Source: Lutimonas halocynthiae (GTDB taxonomy: Bacteria; Bacteroidota; Bacteroidia; Flavobacteriales; Flavobacteriaceae). From it: DNA of 64,000 nucleotides. Position 1 is the first letter of the stretch, and each line of letters starts with the position of its first letter. The stretch spans positions 124,001 through 188,000 of the forward strand of contig NZ_JAUFQO010000012.1 in NCBI RefSeq assembly GCF_030409835.1. Reading direction: 5' to 3'. The notes below the pieces were generated by a model. That model ran no database searches, had not been told where the DNA came from, and saw nothing but the letters and a program-made list of their open reading frames with translations. The position numbers and the translations under genes are program-made. Shown here piece by piece: positions 43,738 to 52,031 of the stretch.

Positions 43738-45651
43738 ATGGCAAAAGGAAAAATAAATGTAGCTGTTGAGAATATATTTCCGCTAATTAAGCGTTTTTTA
43801 TATTCTGATCACGAGATCTTTTTAAGAGAATTGATCTCTAATGCAACAGATGCAACTTTAAAATTGAAACACCTTTCAACGATTGGTGAGTATAAAGGTA
43901 ATATTGATGATGCGAAACTGGAAATTAAAATTGATAAGGAGGGGAAAAAACTTCATATCATTGACCAGGGTATTGGAATGTCTCAGGATGAGGTGAAAAA
44001 ATATATCAATGATATCGCCTTTTCAGGAGCTGAAGAGTTTCTTGACAAATTCAAAGATGAAAAGAATGATTCAGGAATCATAGGGCATTTTGGTCTTGGA
44101 TTCTATTCAGCGTTTATGGTAGCTAAAGAAGTTGAGATACACTCCAAATCTTTTAGAGAAGAGGATGCTGCTGCACATTGGATCTGTGATGGTTCACCTG
44201 AGTACACTTTGAAAAAATCAAAGAAAGAAGACAGAGGTACTGAGATTATATTGCATATAGATGACGATTCATTGGAGTTTTTGGAAGAAAGCAGAATCAA
44301 TGAGCTATTGTCTAAATACAACAAATTCATGCCTGTTCCAATTAAGTTTGGAACTGAAGAAGTAGCTGATCCTGAGCATGAGCCAGCAACAATTACTGAT
44401 GCAGAGGGTAAAGAGACAAAGGAACCTCAAAAAATGATCACTGTTGACAGGATTATTAACAATCCTAATCCAGCATGGACAAAACAGCCGAGTGAATTGA
44501 GTGATGAGGAATACAATAGCTTTTACAGAGAGTTGTATCCAATGCAATTTGAAGAACCGTTATTTCACATCCATTTGAATGTTGATTATCCGTTTAACTT
44601 AACAGGAATACTTTATTTCCCTAAGTTGACCACTAATATGGATGTTCAGAAGGATAAGATTCAGCTATATCAAAATCAAGTATTTGTAACTGATAATGTG
44701 GAAGGTATTGTTCCTGATTTTCTTCAGATGCTTAGAGGTGTTATCGATTCTCCGGATATTCCATTGAATGTTTCAAGAAGTTATTTGCAAGCTGACGGTG
44801 CGGTGAAAAAAATATCATCATACATCAGTAAAAAAGTAGCTGACAAATTAAGCTCTTTGTTTAAAAATGACAGAGAAGGATTTGAGAAAAAATGGAATGA
44901 CATCAAAATCGTTATAGAGTATGGTATGTTGTCAGAGCCTAAGTTCTTTGAAAAAGCGCAAAAATTTGCTTTGTATCCAACAACAAAAGATGCATTTTTC
45001 ACTATTGAAGAATTGAAAGAGAAATTAAAACCTTTGCAAACTGACAAAGACGGTAATCTTGTTATCCTTTATGCTAACAATAAAGATGAGCAGCATAGTT
45101 TTATAGAAGAAGCTGAAGCTAAAGGTTATGAAGTTTTACTATTGGATTCTCCAATTGTACCGCATTTGATTCAGAAGCTGGAAAGTGAAGGCGAAAAAAT
45201 TAAATTTGCCAGAGTGGATGCTGATCCAATTGATAAGCTGATTCCAAAAGATGAGGATCAAATTTCTAAGTTGTCAGATGACGATCAAGAGAAGCTAAAA
45301 GGAATTATTGAAGGTATTGTACCGAAAGAAAAGTATTCGGTTCAGTTGGAGCCAATGGATTCTAAATCAAACCCTTTTATCATCACCCAACCTGAATTCA
45401 TGAGAAGAATGAAGGAGATGCAGCAAACCGGTGGTGGCGGTGGAATGATGGGTATGGGCGGATTCCCTGAGATGTATAATCTTGTGGTGAATACGAATAG
45501 CGATCTGATGCAAAAGATATTGAAAGCCAAAGGAAAGCAGACTGAGTATGTCAATCAGGCCCTTGACCTTGCCAGGTTATCACAAAACCAATTACAAGGA
45601 AAGGAAATGACTGATTTTATTAAAAGAAGTTATGATTTGATGAACAATTAG
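43738..45651 (+). CDS. htpG: Hsp90-family chaperone HtpG
   Basis: Cytosolic Hsp90 chaperone, 637 residues. The GHKL ATPase domain is clear: RELISNATDATLKLKH, IDQGIGMSQDEV and HFGLGFYSAFMVA. The middle domain has LPLNVSRSYLQ-like IPLNVSRSYLQ with the catalytic Arg. A glycine/methionine-rich insert (GGGGGMMGMGG, about residue 570) precedes the C-terminal dimerisation domain, as in other Bacteroidota. The gene is single and ends in a strong terminator. Confidence 0.97.
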   Translation: MAKGKINVAVENIFPLIKRFLYSDHEIFLRELISNATDATLKLKHLSTIGEYKGNIDDAKLEIKIDKEGKKLHIIDQGIGMSQDEVKKYINDIAFSGAEEFLDKFKDEKNDSGIIGHFGLGFYSAFMVAKEVEIHSKSFREEDAAAHWICDGSPEYTLKKSKKEDRGTEIILHIDDDSLEFLEESRINELLSKYNKFMPVPIKFGTEEVADPEHEPATITDAEGKETKEPQKMITVDRIINNPNPAWTKQPSELSDEEYNSFYRELYPMQFEEPLFHIHLNVDYPFNLTGILYFPKLTTNMDVQKDKIQLYQNQVFVTDNVEGIVPDFLQMLRGVIDSPDIPLNVSRSYLQADGAVKKISSYISKKVADKLSSLFKNDREGFEKKWNDIKIVIEYGMLSEPKFFEKAQKFALYPTTKDAFFTIEELKEKLKPLQTDKDGNLVILYANNKDEQHSFIEEAEAKGYEVLLLDSPIVPHLIQKLESEGEKIKFARVDADPIDKLIPKDEDQISKLSDDDQEKLKGIIEGIVPKEKYSVQLEPMDSKSNPFIITQPEFMRRMKEMQQTGGGGGMMGMGGFPEMYNLVVNTNSDLMQKILKAKGKQTEYVNQALDLARLSQNQLQGKEMTDFIKRSYDLMNN

Positions 45652-45670
45652 ATTAGACTTTATATTGTTT

Positions 45671-45702
45671 AAAAGGCCATCCATTAGGATGGCCTTTTTT
45701 TT
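45671..45702 (+). terminator. htpG terminator
   Basis: A 12-bp perfect stem (AAAAGGCCATCC, loop ATTA) followed by eight T. Confidence 0.88.
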
Positions 45703-45712
45703 GTGCGTTACC

Positions 45713-45751
45713 GAAGGGCTCGGAGGTGAAGGGTTCGCAGGTGAAGGGTTC
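45713..45751. repeat. Tandem 15-base repeat, three units
   Basis: Units GAAGGGCTCGGAGGT (45713-45727), GAAGGGTTCGCAGGT (45728-45742) and a decayed GAAGGGTTCAGTTCT. The complement of GTGAAGGG recurs at 45761-45768, so this repeat can also pair with the adjoining palindrome. Confidence 0.7.
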
Positions 45752-45764
45752 AGTTCTCACCCCT

Positions 45765-45812
45765 TCACTTCCGATCACCTCGGAGGTGAGCACCTCACCT
45801 CCGAGGTGATCG
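45765..45812. repeat. Palindromic intergenic repeat, copy 2
   Basis: Bases 45765-45790 equal 10395-10420 exactly. Here a second, inverted half completes a perfect 19-bp inverted repeat (arms 45772-45790 and 45794-45812, loop CAC). Each arm is itself close to a palindrome around TCACCTCGGAGGTGA. Confidence 0.8.
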
Positions 45813-45854
45813 CTAAATGACCCCTCAGCTTAATGAGTAATTGTGATCCATAAA

Positions 45855-45884
45855 AAAATCCGATTGAGTGATCAATCGGATTTT
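45855..45884 (-). terminator. Terminator of the VanX-like gene
   Basis: Perfect 13-bp stem (AAAATCCGATTGA, loop GTGA) with T-run on the minus strand, 22 bases after the stop at 45907. Confidence 0.8.
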
Positions 45885-45906
45885 AAATATTTTATGTTAA
45901 CTATTT

Positions 45907-46608
45907 TTATTCTACTGGAAAATCAAAATAAGTATTTGGAAATGGCTCATCTTTTAAAGTGAAATGCCACCATTCTTGAGCATAAGATTGCCATCCGTGT
46001 TTTTCCATTCTCCTTTTTAATAATAGTCTAAGTGAATGTTGATTTTTAGATATGGATGAGGTGTGATCTGTGCTAGAGACTTCATCAAACAAGTCATAAG
46101 GACTTCCCATATTTAGAATTTGTTTGGTCTTTAAGGATACGATAGTTAAATCAACTGTACTTCCTCGGCTATGCCCGGATTTTGTTGAAATATATCCCTT
46201 CGCAAATAGGTCTTTTTTATCTAGATTTGGGTAGAACTCCATTTTTGTCGAAGTATCTGAAGCGTCCTCAGCCCATTTCATAAAATGATCTGTTGCTCTC
46301 TGTGGTCTATATGCATCATATATTAATAAACCAAAGCCAAGTCTTTCAAGCTCATCCTGCACTTTTTTCAGTGCGGCTGCTGCTTCTTTAGTTAGAAGTA
46401 CTTTGGGTTCATTATAACCTTCGATTGGTGTTCCAACAAAATTATTGGAACCGTAATATCTGAGATCAGATCTTAGGTTGGGCATAAGTTCCTTTAGGTC
46501 GATAAAATCTTCCTTGGAAGGCGGCCCTTCGTTATTACCATTGTTCACAGTGGTAAAACTTAGTAGTGCTATGACTACAAAACTCTTTAAAATTATATTC
46601 AATTTCAT
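45907..46608 (-). CDS. D-alanyl-D-alanine dipeptidase (VanX/DdpX family), exported
   Basis: A 233-residue zinc DD-dipeptidase with a signal peptide (ILKSFVVIALLSFTT). Zinc and catalytic motifs are SGHSRGSTVDLTI (HxxxxxxD) and EWWHFTL; the YDAYRPQRA segment has the conserved Arg. VanX-type enzymes split D-Ala-D-Ala, in DdpX for use as a nutrient. With an export signal here and no van genes alongside, peptidoglycan recycling is more likely than resistance. ATG at 46608 was chosen over the longer frame because it places the signal peptide at the N-terminus. Confidence 0.88.
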   Translation of the reverse strand: MKLNIILKSFVVIALLSFTTVNNGNNEGPPSKEDFIDLKELMPNLRSDLRYYGSNNFVGTPIEGYNEPKVLLTKEAAAALKKVQDELERLGFGLLIYDAYRPQRATDHFMKWAEDASDTSTKMEFYPNLDKKDLFAKGYISTKSGHSRGSTVDLTIVSLKTKQILNMGSPYDLFDEVSSTDHTSSISKNQHSLRLLLKRRMEKHGWQSYAQEWWHFTLKDEPFPNTYFDFPVE

Positions 46609-46830
46609 TGTTGCAATTGTTAAGAATGCTTGTTTAGAACGAAGATTTAACATTTTTAGTATTTTTTAACAGTATTTATTTAACATTTGAATTAACTGAT
46701 AGTGATTTTACTTATAACTGAAGTGAAGTGCGGGCCTAGATGAAGAAGAAAAATTGAAAAGATTTATTTGTATTAATTTAAGTATTTACCTTAGAGGAAT
46801 CATTAGCAGGTATAATCAAATTAATAGGGC

Positions 46831-47472
46831 ATGTTCAAGATTAAAAAGAAAGCAGCAGCTACAAATGCAGAGTTAGAGCGAGGAAAAGAGATCTTATTTA
46901 GTTTAAAGATCCTGATGAATGTTTTATTCACTTTACTTATTTTTCAGACTTTTTTAATTCTTCCTAGGCCTGAAGATCCAGATCTGGAATACTTTACTTT
47001 AGAGCAGATTTTTGCGGAAAACATTCCTAAGCTAACTGTTATGCTGGTGGGGCTTATTTTAATAGGAATTTATTGGATTCAAATTAACAAACAGCTAGGA
47101 AATCTTGTGAGGAGCTCAGGGGTTCATGCTTCAGTGGGCTTGGCGCAAATGGTTTGCCTGATGTTGTATTTATATTTTGTAAGGTTTGATATGGAATTTG
47201 ATGGTTTGAGTATCGCATTACAGATGCAAAGTGTTTTTTTAGCTCTTGCAGGATTATTAGGTGTTTTTAACTGGTTCTACGCAAGAAGTAATAAGTTAAC
47301 CTCCGATCAGATTAATGATTCTGAAGAAAAACGCATGTTTTATCAAATGCTTCCCGAGCCACTGGCGGCATTATTTTCACTGCCTTTTGCAACAATGGGA
47401 GGAGAGGTCTGGTCATTGTCTTTTTTGATTATACTGCCATTGTCGTTTATATTTAATAAAATAAGTAAGTAA
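46831..47472 (+). CDS. Multi-pass membrane protein of unknown function
   Basis: A 213-residue protein with about six hydrophobic segments (NVLFTLLIFQTFLIL, KLTVMLVGLILIGIYWIQI, GLAQMVCLMLYLYFV, QSVFLALAGLLGVFNWFYA, and two near the C-terminus). The IYWIQINKQ segment faintly resembles TMEM175-type channels, but the RxxxFSDG motif is absent, so I do not assign it. It stands three bases upstream of a decayed DUF1801 gene on the same strand. Confidence 0.7.
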   Translation: MFKIKKKAAATNAELERGKEILFSLKILMNVLFTLLIFQTFLILPRPEDPDLEYFTLEQIFAENIPKLTVMLVGLILIGIYWIQINKQLGNLVRSSGVHASVGLAQMVCLMLYLYFVRFDMEFDGLSIALQMQSVFLALAGLLGVFNWFYARSNKLTSDQINDSEEKRMFYQMLPEPLAALFSLPFATMGGEVWSLSFLIILPLSFIFNKISK

Positions 47473-47475
47473 CAA

Positions 47476-47788
47476 ATGAAGACTATCCCCAACAGGAACA
47501 GCGTTAGGGATTTCCTTGAGGCTGTAGTGAATCAGAAAAGCCAACGCTGCCGAAATGGTTCTATTTTTAGAAGAACTCACCGGATTTTCACCAAGAAAAC
47601 AGAACCTGGTTGTCTATATCATGAATGGTTGTGAGCACTAAAAGGAAAAGTTAAAGGTATTGGGCACCTATAGGGTTGGGAAAATCATGCCTATCTCCTA
47701 AGAGTCTTTATGATATAGATCTAGACATCTTAAAAGTAAGATTATAGACTCCATCCAATTAATGCAAAAAATATACCTAGTTATATAA
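47476..47788 (+). pseudogene. Decayed DUF1801-family gene
   Basis: The frame from ATG 47476 reads MKTIPNRNSVRDFLEAV, the usual N-terminus of this family. Near 47540 it shifts to a frame reading LFLEEL directly joined to TGFSPRKQNLVVYIMNG, which lacks the roughly 35 residues normally between these blocks. A TAA stop (47639-47641) follows, then KEKLKVLGTYRVGK, a second shift near 47685 to SCLSPKSLYDIDLDILK, and a third near 47740 to IIDSIQLMQKIY. All pieces line up in family order, so the gene is real but broken by one deletion, at least three frameshifts and a stop. Confidence 0.8.
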
Positions 47789-48563
47789 AGATGTCATTCA
47801 AGACTTTTGCCAGTCTTATCCCAGATTTTTGCAACTGTGAGGTGACTACTTCAAAATGGTCGTAAGAATATCTATAACTCAATTTGGCTTCTGGTTTTGC
47901 GGAAGCATAAACTTTCTTGGCAAGACCTTGTGATTCATAGGTCCAATCAAGAATGCTCCCTTTTTGAATGCTCTCAACCTGAGCTTTTGATAGTTTTTTT
48001 CGGTTGCTTACCAACTCAGAATAGCTCATATTGTAAAAACTGATCATCTCAGAATCCCAAACCCGATGCAGGTTTGATTTTTTACGATGCCATTCTAATT
48101 TAATATCATTTCCTCCTCTGTCTTCTTCACGTCCAACGTGCAAAGGCTGGTGAAGGTCACCGATTAAATGAACGAGGAATTTGAGAAAAAATACTTTGTC
48201 TTGCTCAGAGGCATTAGGATCTTTTAAAACGTCGATACAATGATCTATTCCTATAACAATATCACCTCTTTTATTTATTTTGCTGTCTTCGTATTTTGTG
48301 TCAAACGGAAAGTTTACAAAGTGCCAGGTGTAGTATTTGTCATAAGCATCGTCTGATTTAATGTCGTCTCCAAAGGTAGAAACTAAAGCCAGGCCTTGTC
48401 CTCCAAGTAGTTTTTCAATTTCCTTTTTTGCTTTTTTACTTAAATGAAACTCTGCAATTTCGCCAATAGCACGATGCCCTGTGGAGCCCCAATCAGGTTT
48501 GTTAACCGCGTAAGAGGTGTTAAAAATAAAGGATAATGTAAGAAGTAGGAAGAAATTTTTCAT
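47781..48563 (-). CDS. S1/P1 nuclease, secreted
   Basis: A 260-residue zinc nuclease that cuts single-stranded DNA and RNA, with a signal peptide ending near TSYA. The mature N-terminus NKPDWGSTGHRAIGEIAE gives the Trp and His zinc ligands; others are in WHFVNFPF, FLVHLIGDLHQPLHVG, and RGGNDIKLEW, with NLHRVWDSEM. All trinuclear zinc residues expected appear present. It probably scavenges phosphate or nucleosides outside the cytoplasm. Single gene; its end touches the DUF1801 remnant. Confidence 0.93.
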   Translation of the reverse strand: MKNFFLLLTLSFIFNTSYAVNKPDWGSTGHRAIGEIAEFHLSKKAKKEIEKLLGGQGLALVSTFGDDIKSDDAYDKYYTWHFVNFPFDTKYEDSKINKRGDIVIGIDHCIDVLKDPNASEQDKVFFLKFLVHLIGDLHQPLHVGREEDRGGNDIKLEWHRKKSNLHRVWDSEMISFYNMSYSELVSNRKKLSKAQVESIQKGSILDWTYESQGLAKKVYASAKPEAKLSYRYSYDHFEVVTSQLQKSGIRLAKVLNDIFI

Positions 48564-48590
48564 GATGCATTTTTGTTGGTGCTAAGGTAT

Positions 48591-48624
48591 AAAAAAAGAG
48601 GGCTTATTTTTTAAATAAACCCTC
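48591..48624 (-). terminator. Terminator of the porin-glnB-amt operon
   Basis: GAGGG-TTATTT and AAATAA-CCCTC arms with a single mismatch; on the minus strand the stem is followed by seven T. Confidence 0.75.
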
Positions 48625-48689
48625 TAGTTACACAAATTTAACCAATTCAGCGTATTTCTGCTGAAAGATCTTTATAAAGAGACAAACTC

Positions 48690-49925
48690 TTAATGTTCAT
48701 TCATTCTGAAGTCTGGATAAGCATCCATACCATGCTCAAATCCGTCAAGACCTTCAAGTTCTTCTTTTTCAGAAACTCGTATGCCTACTGTTTTCTTCAG
48801 CGTATATAGAATGATAAATGAAGAAAGGATACAGAATACTGCATAAGAAGCGATTCCAACAAATTGACTGATCAACTGATCTATGCCAGCCAGGTTTCCG
48901 AAAATTCCTACAGCTAAAGTTCCCCATATTCCACAAATAAGGTGAACTGCAATGGCTCCAACAGGATCATCTAATTTGATTTTATCAACTAAGGCAACAG
49001 CAAAAACAATAATTGCTCCACCAATACCACCAATTAAAATGGCGTCAGTAGGTGACATTTGATCTGCACCTGCAGTGATACTCACAAGACCACCAAGAAT
49101 ACCGTTCAAGTACATGGTAAGGTCAAGATTTTTATACATTGCTGTAGATACTAAGAAAGATACAACCCCACCTGCAGCAGCAGCCAAACAGGTTGTTACT
49201 AAAGTCAATGATGTTAATTCAGGATCAGCTGAAAGTACAGAACCTCCGTTGAATCCAAACCAGCCTAACCAAAGGATTAGAACACCTGCGGTTGCAATTG
49301 GAATGCTGTGACCAGGAATCGCCATTGGCTTTCCGTCCTTAAATTTACCAATACGAGCTCCTAATAACCAAACGGCAACTAAAGCAGCCCAACCTCCAAC
49401 AGAGTGTACAAGCGTAGACCCGGCAAAGTCATAAAAAGGTGTTTCTCTCATATCTAAGAATCCACCACCCCATTTCCATGAACCGGCTATCGGGTAGACA
49501 AGACCAACATAAACGATCACAAAAATCATAAAGGGTACAATCTTAATTCTTTCAGCAACTGCACCAGAAACAATCGTTGCAGCAGTAGCAGCGAACATCC
49601 CTTGGAAAAGGAAGTCTGTCCACCAGGTATAACCTCCATCTGCGTAAGCAGCAGTCATACCTCCTTCAGGAGCTGTAATTCCGAATCCTGCAAATCCGAA
49701 GAAACCAGAAGAGCCTTCAGCGAAACCAGGATACATCATGTTGAATCCAACCAAACAGTAAAGCAAAAGCCCTACAGTAATGATAAAAATGTTTTTAAAT
49801 AAAATGTTAATCGTGTTCTTTTGTCTGGTCAATCCTATTTCAAGGAAGGCAAAGCCTAAGTGCATAAAGAAAACCAGTGCTGTACAGATCATCATCCATA
49901 CATTATTTATAGTAAGTAATTCCAT
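48690..49925 (-). CDS. amt: Ammonium transporter
   Basis: A 411-residue Amt/Rh channel with 11 helices expected. Conserved family blocks include FAGSTLVHSVGGWAALV, WFGFNGGS, DPVGAIAVHLICGIWGTLAVGIF with the second pore His, and EEEELEG-type tail KEELEGLDGFEHGMDAYPDF common in Bacteroidota. The protein starts with a non-cleaved N-terminal helix. It is the last gene of the operon after a P-II gene, the classical pair in which P-II blocks Amt when nitrogen is plentiful. Confidence 0.96.
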   Translation of the reverse strand: MELLTINNVWMMICTALVFFMHLGFAFLEIGLTRQKNTINILFKNIFIITVGLLLYCLVGFNMMYPGFAEGSSGFFGFAGFGITAPEGGMTAAYADGGYTWWTDFLFQGMFAATAATIVSGAVAERIKIVPFMIFVIVYVGLVYPIAGSWKWGGGFLDMRETPFYDFAGSTLVHSVGGWAALVAVWLLGARIGKFKDGKPMAIPGHSIPIATAGVLILWLGWFGFNGGSVLSADPELTSLTLVTTCLAAAAGGVVSFLVSTAMYKNLDLTMYLNGILGGLVSITAGADQMSPTDAILIGGIGGAIIVFAVALVDKIKLDDPVGAIAVHLICGIWGTLAVGIFGNLAGIDQLISQFVGIASYAVFCILSSFIILYTLKKTVGIRVSEKEELEGLDGFEHGMDAYPDFRMNEH

Positions 49926-49954
49926 GTCTAAATTAATTTTACGTTAGTTATAGG

Positions 49955-50290
49955 TTAAAGTGTATCACCACCTTTTTCACCGGTTCTTATTCTGTAACAC
50001 TCAGCGATGTCTGACACAAAGATCTTTCCATCTCCAACTTCTCCGGTGGATCCTGCATCAAGAATTGCCTTGATGGTTACCTCTTCAAAATCATCATTGA
50101 CTACGATAGAAAGAAATCTCCTTTGAATACTACTTGTACTGTAAGACACACCTCTATAGACATGACCTTCTTTTTCATTTCCTCTACCCGTGGCATCCCA
50201 GTAAGAGAAGAAATTCACTCCAACGCTATGCAGCGCTTCTTTTACATCAGAATATTTTGATTTTCTGATAATTGCTTCAATTTTCTTCAT
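49955..50290 (-). CDS. P-II nitrogen regulatory protein (GlnB/GlnK)
   Basis: A 111-residue signal protein that binds ATP/ADP and 2-oxoglutarate. MKKIEAIIRKSKYSDVKEAL, the T-loop region HVYRGVSYSTSSIQRR with a Tyr at the place of the uridylylated Tyr51, and GSTGEVGDGKIFVSDIAECYRIRTGEKG (the B- and C-loops) are clear. The T-loop is unlike the proteobacterial YxxDxxPK form, as in other Bacteroidota. Located 29 bases before amt, it is best regarded as GlnK-like. Confidence 0.94.
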   Translation of the reverse strand: MKKIEAIIRKSKYSDVKEALHSVGVNFFSYWDATGRGNEKEGHVYRGVSYSTSSIQRRFLSIVVNDDFEEVTIKAILDAGSTGEVGDGKIFVSDIAECYRIRTGEKGGDTL

Positions 50291-50303
50291 GATTTGTTAT
50301 TGT

Positions 50304-51380
50304 TTAAAATTTGTATACAGCTGCTACTAAGAAAGATGCTAAAGAGCCAGTTGGATCAAGATCATCATTCAAGAAGGTATCTTCACTTGTAGTGTCTATT
50401 CTGAATTCAGGAATGATCATTAGGTCTCCTATCGCATAATTTCCAGTTAATGTGAATTCAAATGCATTGGCATCTCCATTGTCATCATATCCGCCGATAG
50501 CGCCTACACCACCTTTACCTTCTCCGAAGTATTCAGCTCTAAATCCAAGAACAAATGATTCAGATGTTTGTAATTGTGGGTAAATGGCTACACCATAAAA
50601 TGATGCATCAGTATCGTTGTCAACATAGTAAGTTGAGTTAAGTCCTAAGAAAAATGAATCACTTATGTCAAACCCAGTAGTAAGATCAACCTGGAACTGA
50701 GGGCCATACAAGAAGTTTAAATAAGTTCCTTTATATCCTACCTGAGCACCGAATGTGTAATTGTTGGTTGGGTTGAAGTTAGTCAAATCATTGTCATTCA
50801 TAATGGCTCCCATTAAAGACCAGTCGTCATTAATTGCATAGTCCAGTTTCAAACCAGTATGCGAAAACGGACCATAAGAGAACATATAAGAAGTAGAGTA
50901 GTTAAAGTTCCCTGTTGGAGAAATTACTTCGTATCCTAAGAAGGTGTTAAAATTACCAAATGTAAGTGTCACTTTATCCGACACATTCCAGTAAACATAT
51001 AGCTGGTTCACAACTTGAGAACTGTTCCCTAAGTCTGGTGCACCGTCACCATCAATATCCCATTGTAAAGAACCGAATACGGCATCTGTTCCACGAGGAC
51101 CAAAAACTAAATCGGCAACTGCACCCACTTTTTTGCCTTCATAAGAAATGATGGCATTTGCCATTCCAATAGCAAAACCATTTCCATTAGCAAAAGACGT
51201 ATTAGGTGTTTGACTGAATTCTCCTCCATTAGGAGCTCCTATGTTTGTTTTATAGTAGGCATCAACACTACCACTAAATGTAAATTTTTTCTTTGGGGCT
51301 TCTTCTGAAGCTGGAATTGAATCTTGCGCATATGTTATAAAGACTGAAAATAACATTGCTAGAGTAAATAGATTTTTCAT
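50304..51380 (-). CDS. Outer-membrane porin-like barrel of the nitrogen operon
   Basis: A 358-residue protein with a signal peptide (MKNLFTLAMLFSVFITYAQ) and about 16 amphipathic strands: FTFSGSVDAYYKTN, GAVADLVFGPRG, YVYWNVSDKVTLTFGNFNTFLGYE, ending SFLVAAVYKF with terminal Phe. The family (beta-barrel with FTFSGSVDAYYxxN start) is frequent before glnB-amt in Bacteroidota, from memory. It lies 13 bases upstream of glnB and is the operon's first gene. A role in passing ammonium or other small N-compounds through the outer membrane is inference. The ATG at 51380 is chosen to place the signal peptide first. Confidence 0.85.
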   Translation of the reverse strand: MKNLFTLAMLFSVFITYAQDSIPASEEAPKKKFTFSGSVDAYYKTNIGAPNGGEFSQTPNTSFANGNGFAIGMANAIISYEGKKVGAVADLVFGPRGTDAVFGSLQWDIDGDGAPDLGNSSQVVNQLYVYWNVSDKVTLTFGNFNTFLGYEVISPTGNFNYSTSYMFSYGPFSHTGLKLDYAINDDWSLMGAIMNDNDLTNFNPTNNYTFGAQVGYKGTYLNFLYGPQFQVDLTTGFDISDSFFLGLNSTYYVDNDTDASFYGVAIYPQLQTSESFVLGFRAEYFGEGKGGVGAIGGYDDNGDANAFEFTLTGNYAIGDLMIIPEFRIDTTSEDTFLNDDLDPTGSLASFLVAAVYKF

Positions 51381-51463
51381 GCGATAATTTTTAATAATTA
51401 ATAATGAGTTAATAGTAATTATATTTCTATTGATTAATCGTGGTAAAAATAAGCAATATGGCA

Positions 51464-51487
51464 ATACCCCAAAAAAAAATAGGGTAT
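51464..51487. promoter_or_regulatory. Palindrome A upstream of the porin-glnB-amt operon
   Basis: ATACCC and GGGTAT arms around an A-rich 12-base centre. A second similar element lies 52 bases away. Confidence 0.4.
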
Positions 51488-51517
51488 GTGAGTAAAAATT
51501 GTGTATTTGAGAAAATG

Positions 51518-51537
51518 ACCCCTACAAAAATTGGGGT
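51518..51537. promoter_or_regulatory. Palindrome B upstream of the porin-glnB-amt operon
   Basis: ACCCC and GGGGT arms around TACAAAAATT. Together with palindrome A it resembles a pair of sites for a dimeric regulator. Confidence 0.4.
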
Positions 51538-51761
51538 ATATGAAAATAAATTACATATTTTTTTATATTCTCAATAATTGGAATCATAATATCAATAAAA
51601 ATGATAGAAATTGATATTAAAATAATATATTTGTAGTATTAATATAATATATCTAAAAGCATATATTCACAATAATTCCTATAAATTGAGTAAAAAATGA
51701 ACATTTTTGAATACTTGAGAGTATAACATCAAGTAGTAAGGGATTATGGATGAATAATTGG

Positions 51762-51769
51762 TAATTTTG
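51762..51769 (+). promoter_or_regulatory. Candidate -7 box for the DUF4177 gene
   Basis: TAATTTTG matches TAnnTTTG, 29 bases before the ATG at 51799. Confidence 0.45.
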
Positions 51770-51798
51770 ATATCATAAGTAGAACAAAAGACAATAAG

Positions 51799-51978
51799 AT
51801 GAATATGAAAGAGTATAAAATAATAAAGCAAACAGGAACTGCAGTGAAGTCTCAGCAGAATTTTGAAGACCTGATCAATAGCTATGCAAAAATGAATTGG
51901 ACAGTAATCAATATGTTTACGCATCGAGGCATTTTAAAAGCCTTAATTGAAAGAGATAAAAAGGAAGAAGAATCTTGA
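51799..51978 (+). CDS. DUF4177-like micro-protein
   Basis: A 59-residue protein beginning MNMKEYKIIKQTG, with FEDLINSYAKMNWTVINMF and ending ALIERDKKEEES. This is the EYK-V-(15)-LE-LLN-YA-GW-V pattern of DUF4177, a tiny beta-alpha-beta domain of unknown function. A second ATG two codons later is possible. It is followed after 53 bases by a ribbon-helix-helix gene on the same strand. It is too short to stand out in simple ORF calls. Confidence 0.7.
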   Translation: MNMKEYKIIKQTGTAVKSQQNFEDLINSYAKMNWTVINMFTHRGILKALIERDKKEEES

Positions 51979-52031
51979 TTGATGATATCATACTATATGA
52001 TGTTTTTATCACCTATTATTAAGTTATTGAT

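Larger units (their letters stand above)
51381..51798. other. Divergent intergenic region between nitrogen operon and micro-genes
   Basis: 418 bases, very AT-rich. Contains the two A-centred palindromes above, a TATATTTG box on the plus strand (51626-51633) and TAATTTTG (51762-51769). No exact TAnnTTTG box was found for the minus-strand operon. No protein-coding frame was recognised. Confidence 0.5.

Noticed and set aside
46831-47472. TMEM175-type potassium channel
   Set aside because: Only a faint resemblance in one helix; the defining RxxxFSDG motif is missing.
51464-51487. Sigma-54 promoter for the nitrogen operon
   Set aside because: GG and GC near ATTGCCATATTGC are 14 bases apart, not the required 12.
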